From a virus, in IMG/VR virus record IMGVR_UViG_3300028025_005737, positions 1 to 28,189 of that record: DNA of 28,189 nucleotides; one strand, given 5' to 3'. A program made the position numbers and the translations under genes. This document shows positions 28,115-28,189 of this stretch, in pieces. Within the stretch, counting starts at the first letter, position 1. The number at the start of each line of letters is the position of its first letter. Under the pieces are notes generated by a model. That model was not told the origin of the DNA. It made no database searches and saw nothing but the letters and a program-made list of their open reading frames with translations.

Positions 28115-28189
28115 ATGATACTATTTTTATTAAGAGTGATACTAACGATTGTTTGGATTCATACAATGTGTCCTATATGTGTGTTATTC
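28115..28189 (+). CDS. Truncated small membrane protein (runs off window)
   Basis: 25 codons present, ATG after AAATT. It starts MILFLLRVILTIVWIHTMCP, which is hydrophobic and suggests a transmembrane helix. The first residues resemble the small membrane protein at 18772 (M-x-LFL-x-R). The window ends inside it. Confidence 0.5.
   Translation, partial: MILFLLRVILTIVWIHTMCPICVLF

Noticed and set aside
1-28189. tRNA genes, rRNA, CRISPR arrays, integrase or attachment sites
   Set aside because: Looked for T-arm-like sequences, repeat-spacer regularity and recombinase motifs; none was convincing.

Overview
The window reads as a stretch of a large, AT-rich tailed-phage genome, most likely infecting a member of the Bacteroidota. 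The evidence is the dense packing of short genes with ATGA and TAATG junctions, phage-type proteins (split thymidylate synthase, homing endonucleases, RecA-like ATPase, DUF932 protein, many small unknowns), a Bacteroidota-style lipoprotein signal, and start codons that are not preceded by Shine-Dalgarno sequences but by AAGTT, AAGGTT or AATT directly before ATG. The host assignment is inference. No rRNA, tRNA, CRISPR array or integrase was seen.

Layout. 1-490 holds one unknown gene. 548-7783 is a plus-strand block: a Cas4/AddB-like PD-(D/E)XK nuclease, a small unknown, a sirtuin, small unknowns, a Vsr-like homing endonuclease, two GT4-type glycosyltransferases and two unknowns. 7841-13768 continues with a glycan cluster (GT2, cupin/mannose-6-phosphate-isomerase type, GT2, DUF6492-like, methyltransferase, GT2, GT2) and a DksA/TraR-type zinc finger. 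13817-15418 holds an HTH-HNH protein and small unknowns. From 15499 on, the DNA becomes a mosaic of short promoter-led units of small genes, including a RecA/RadA-like ATPase, a DUF932 protein, thymidylate synthase cut in two by a GIY-YIG endonuclease, a lipoprotein, a HAD-like protein, a DUF1653 protein, a SWIM zinc-finger protein and several one- or two-helix membrane proteins. Two membrane-protein genes at 21398-22046 are the only ones on the minus strand.

Regulation is unusually legible. A motif TTCGTATATTC (or TTTGTATATTC), usually followed by an A/T-rich run and then AAGTTATG or AAGGTTATG, occurs about 17 times and always points into a gene start. Several rho-independent terminators run straight into it, so that the terminator U-tract forms the 5' end of the next promoter motif (528-542, 7812-7823, 13786-13800, 17537-17548, 25998-26015).

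How the genes work together: the glycan cluster probably makes or transfers sugars onto a phage structure, host envelope or DNA; the right half looks like early or middle genes for nucleotide metabolism, recombination and host takeover. The observations most worth checking are the intron-less split thyA with its endonuclease, an in-frame TAAGTT interruption in the first GT4 gene beside another endonuclease, the fused terminator-promoter elements and the repeated promoter cassettes.
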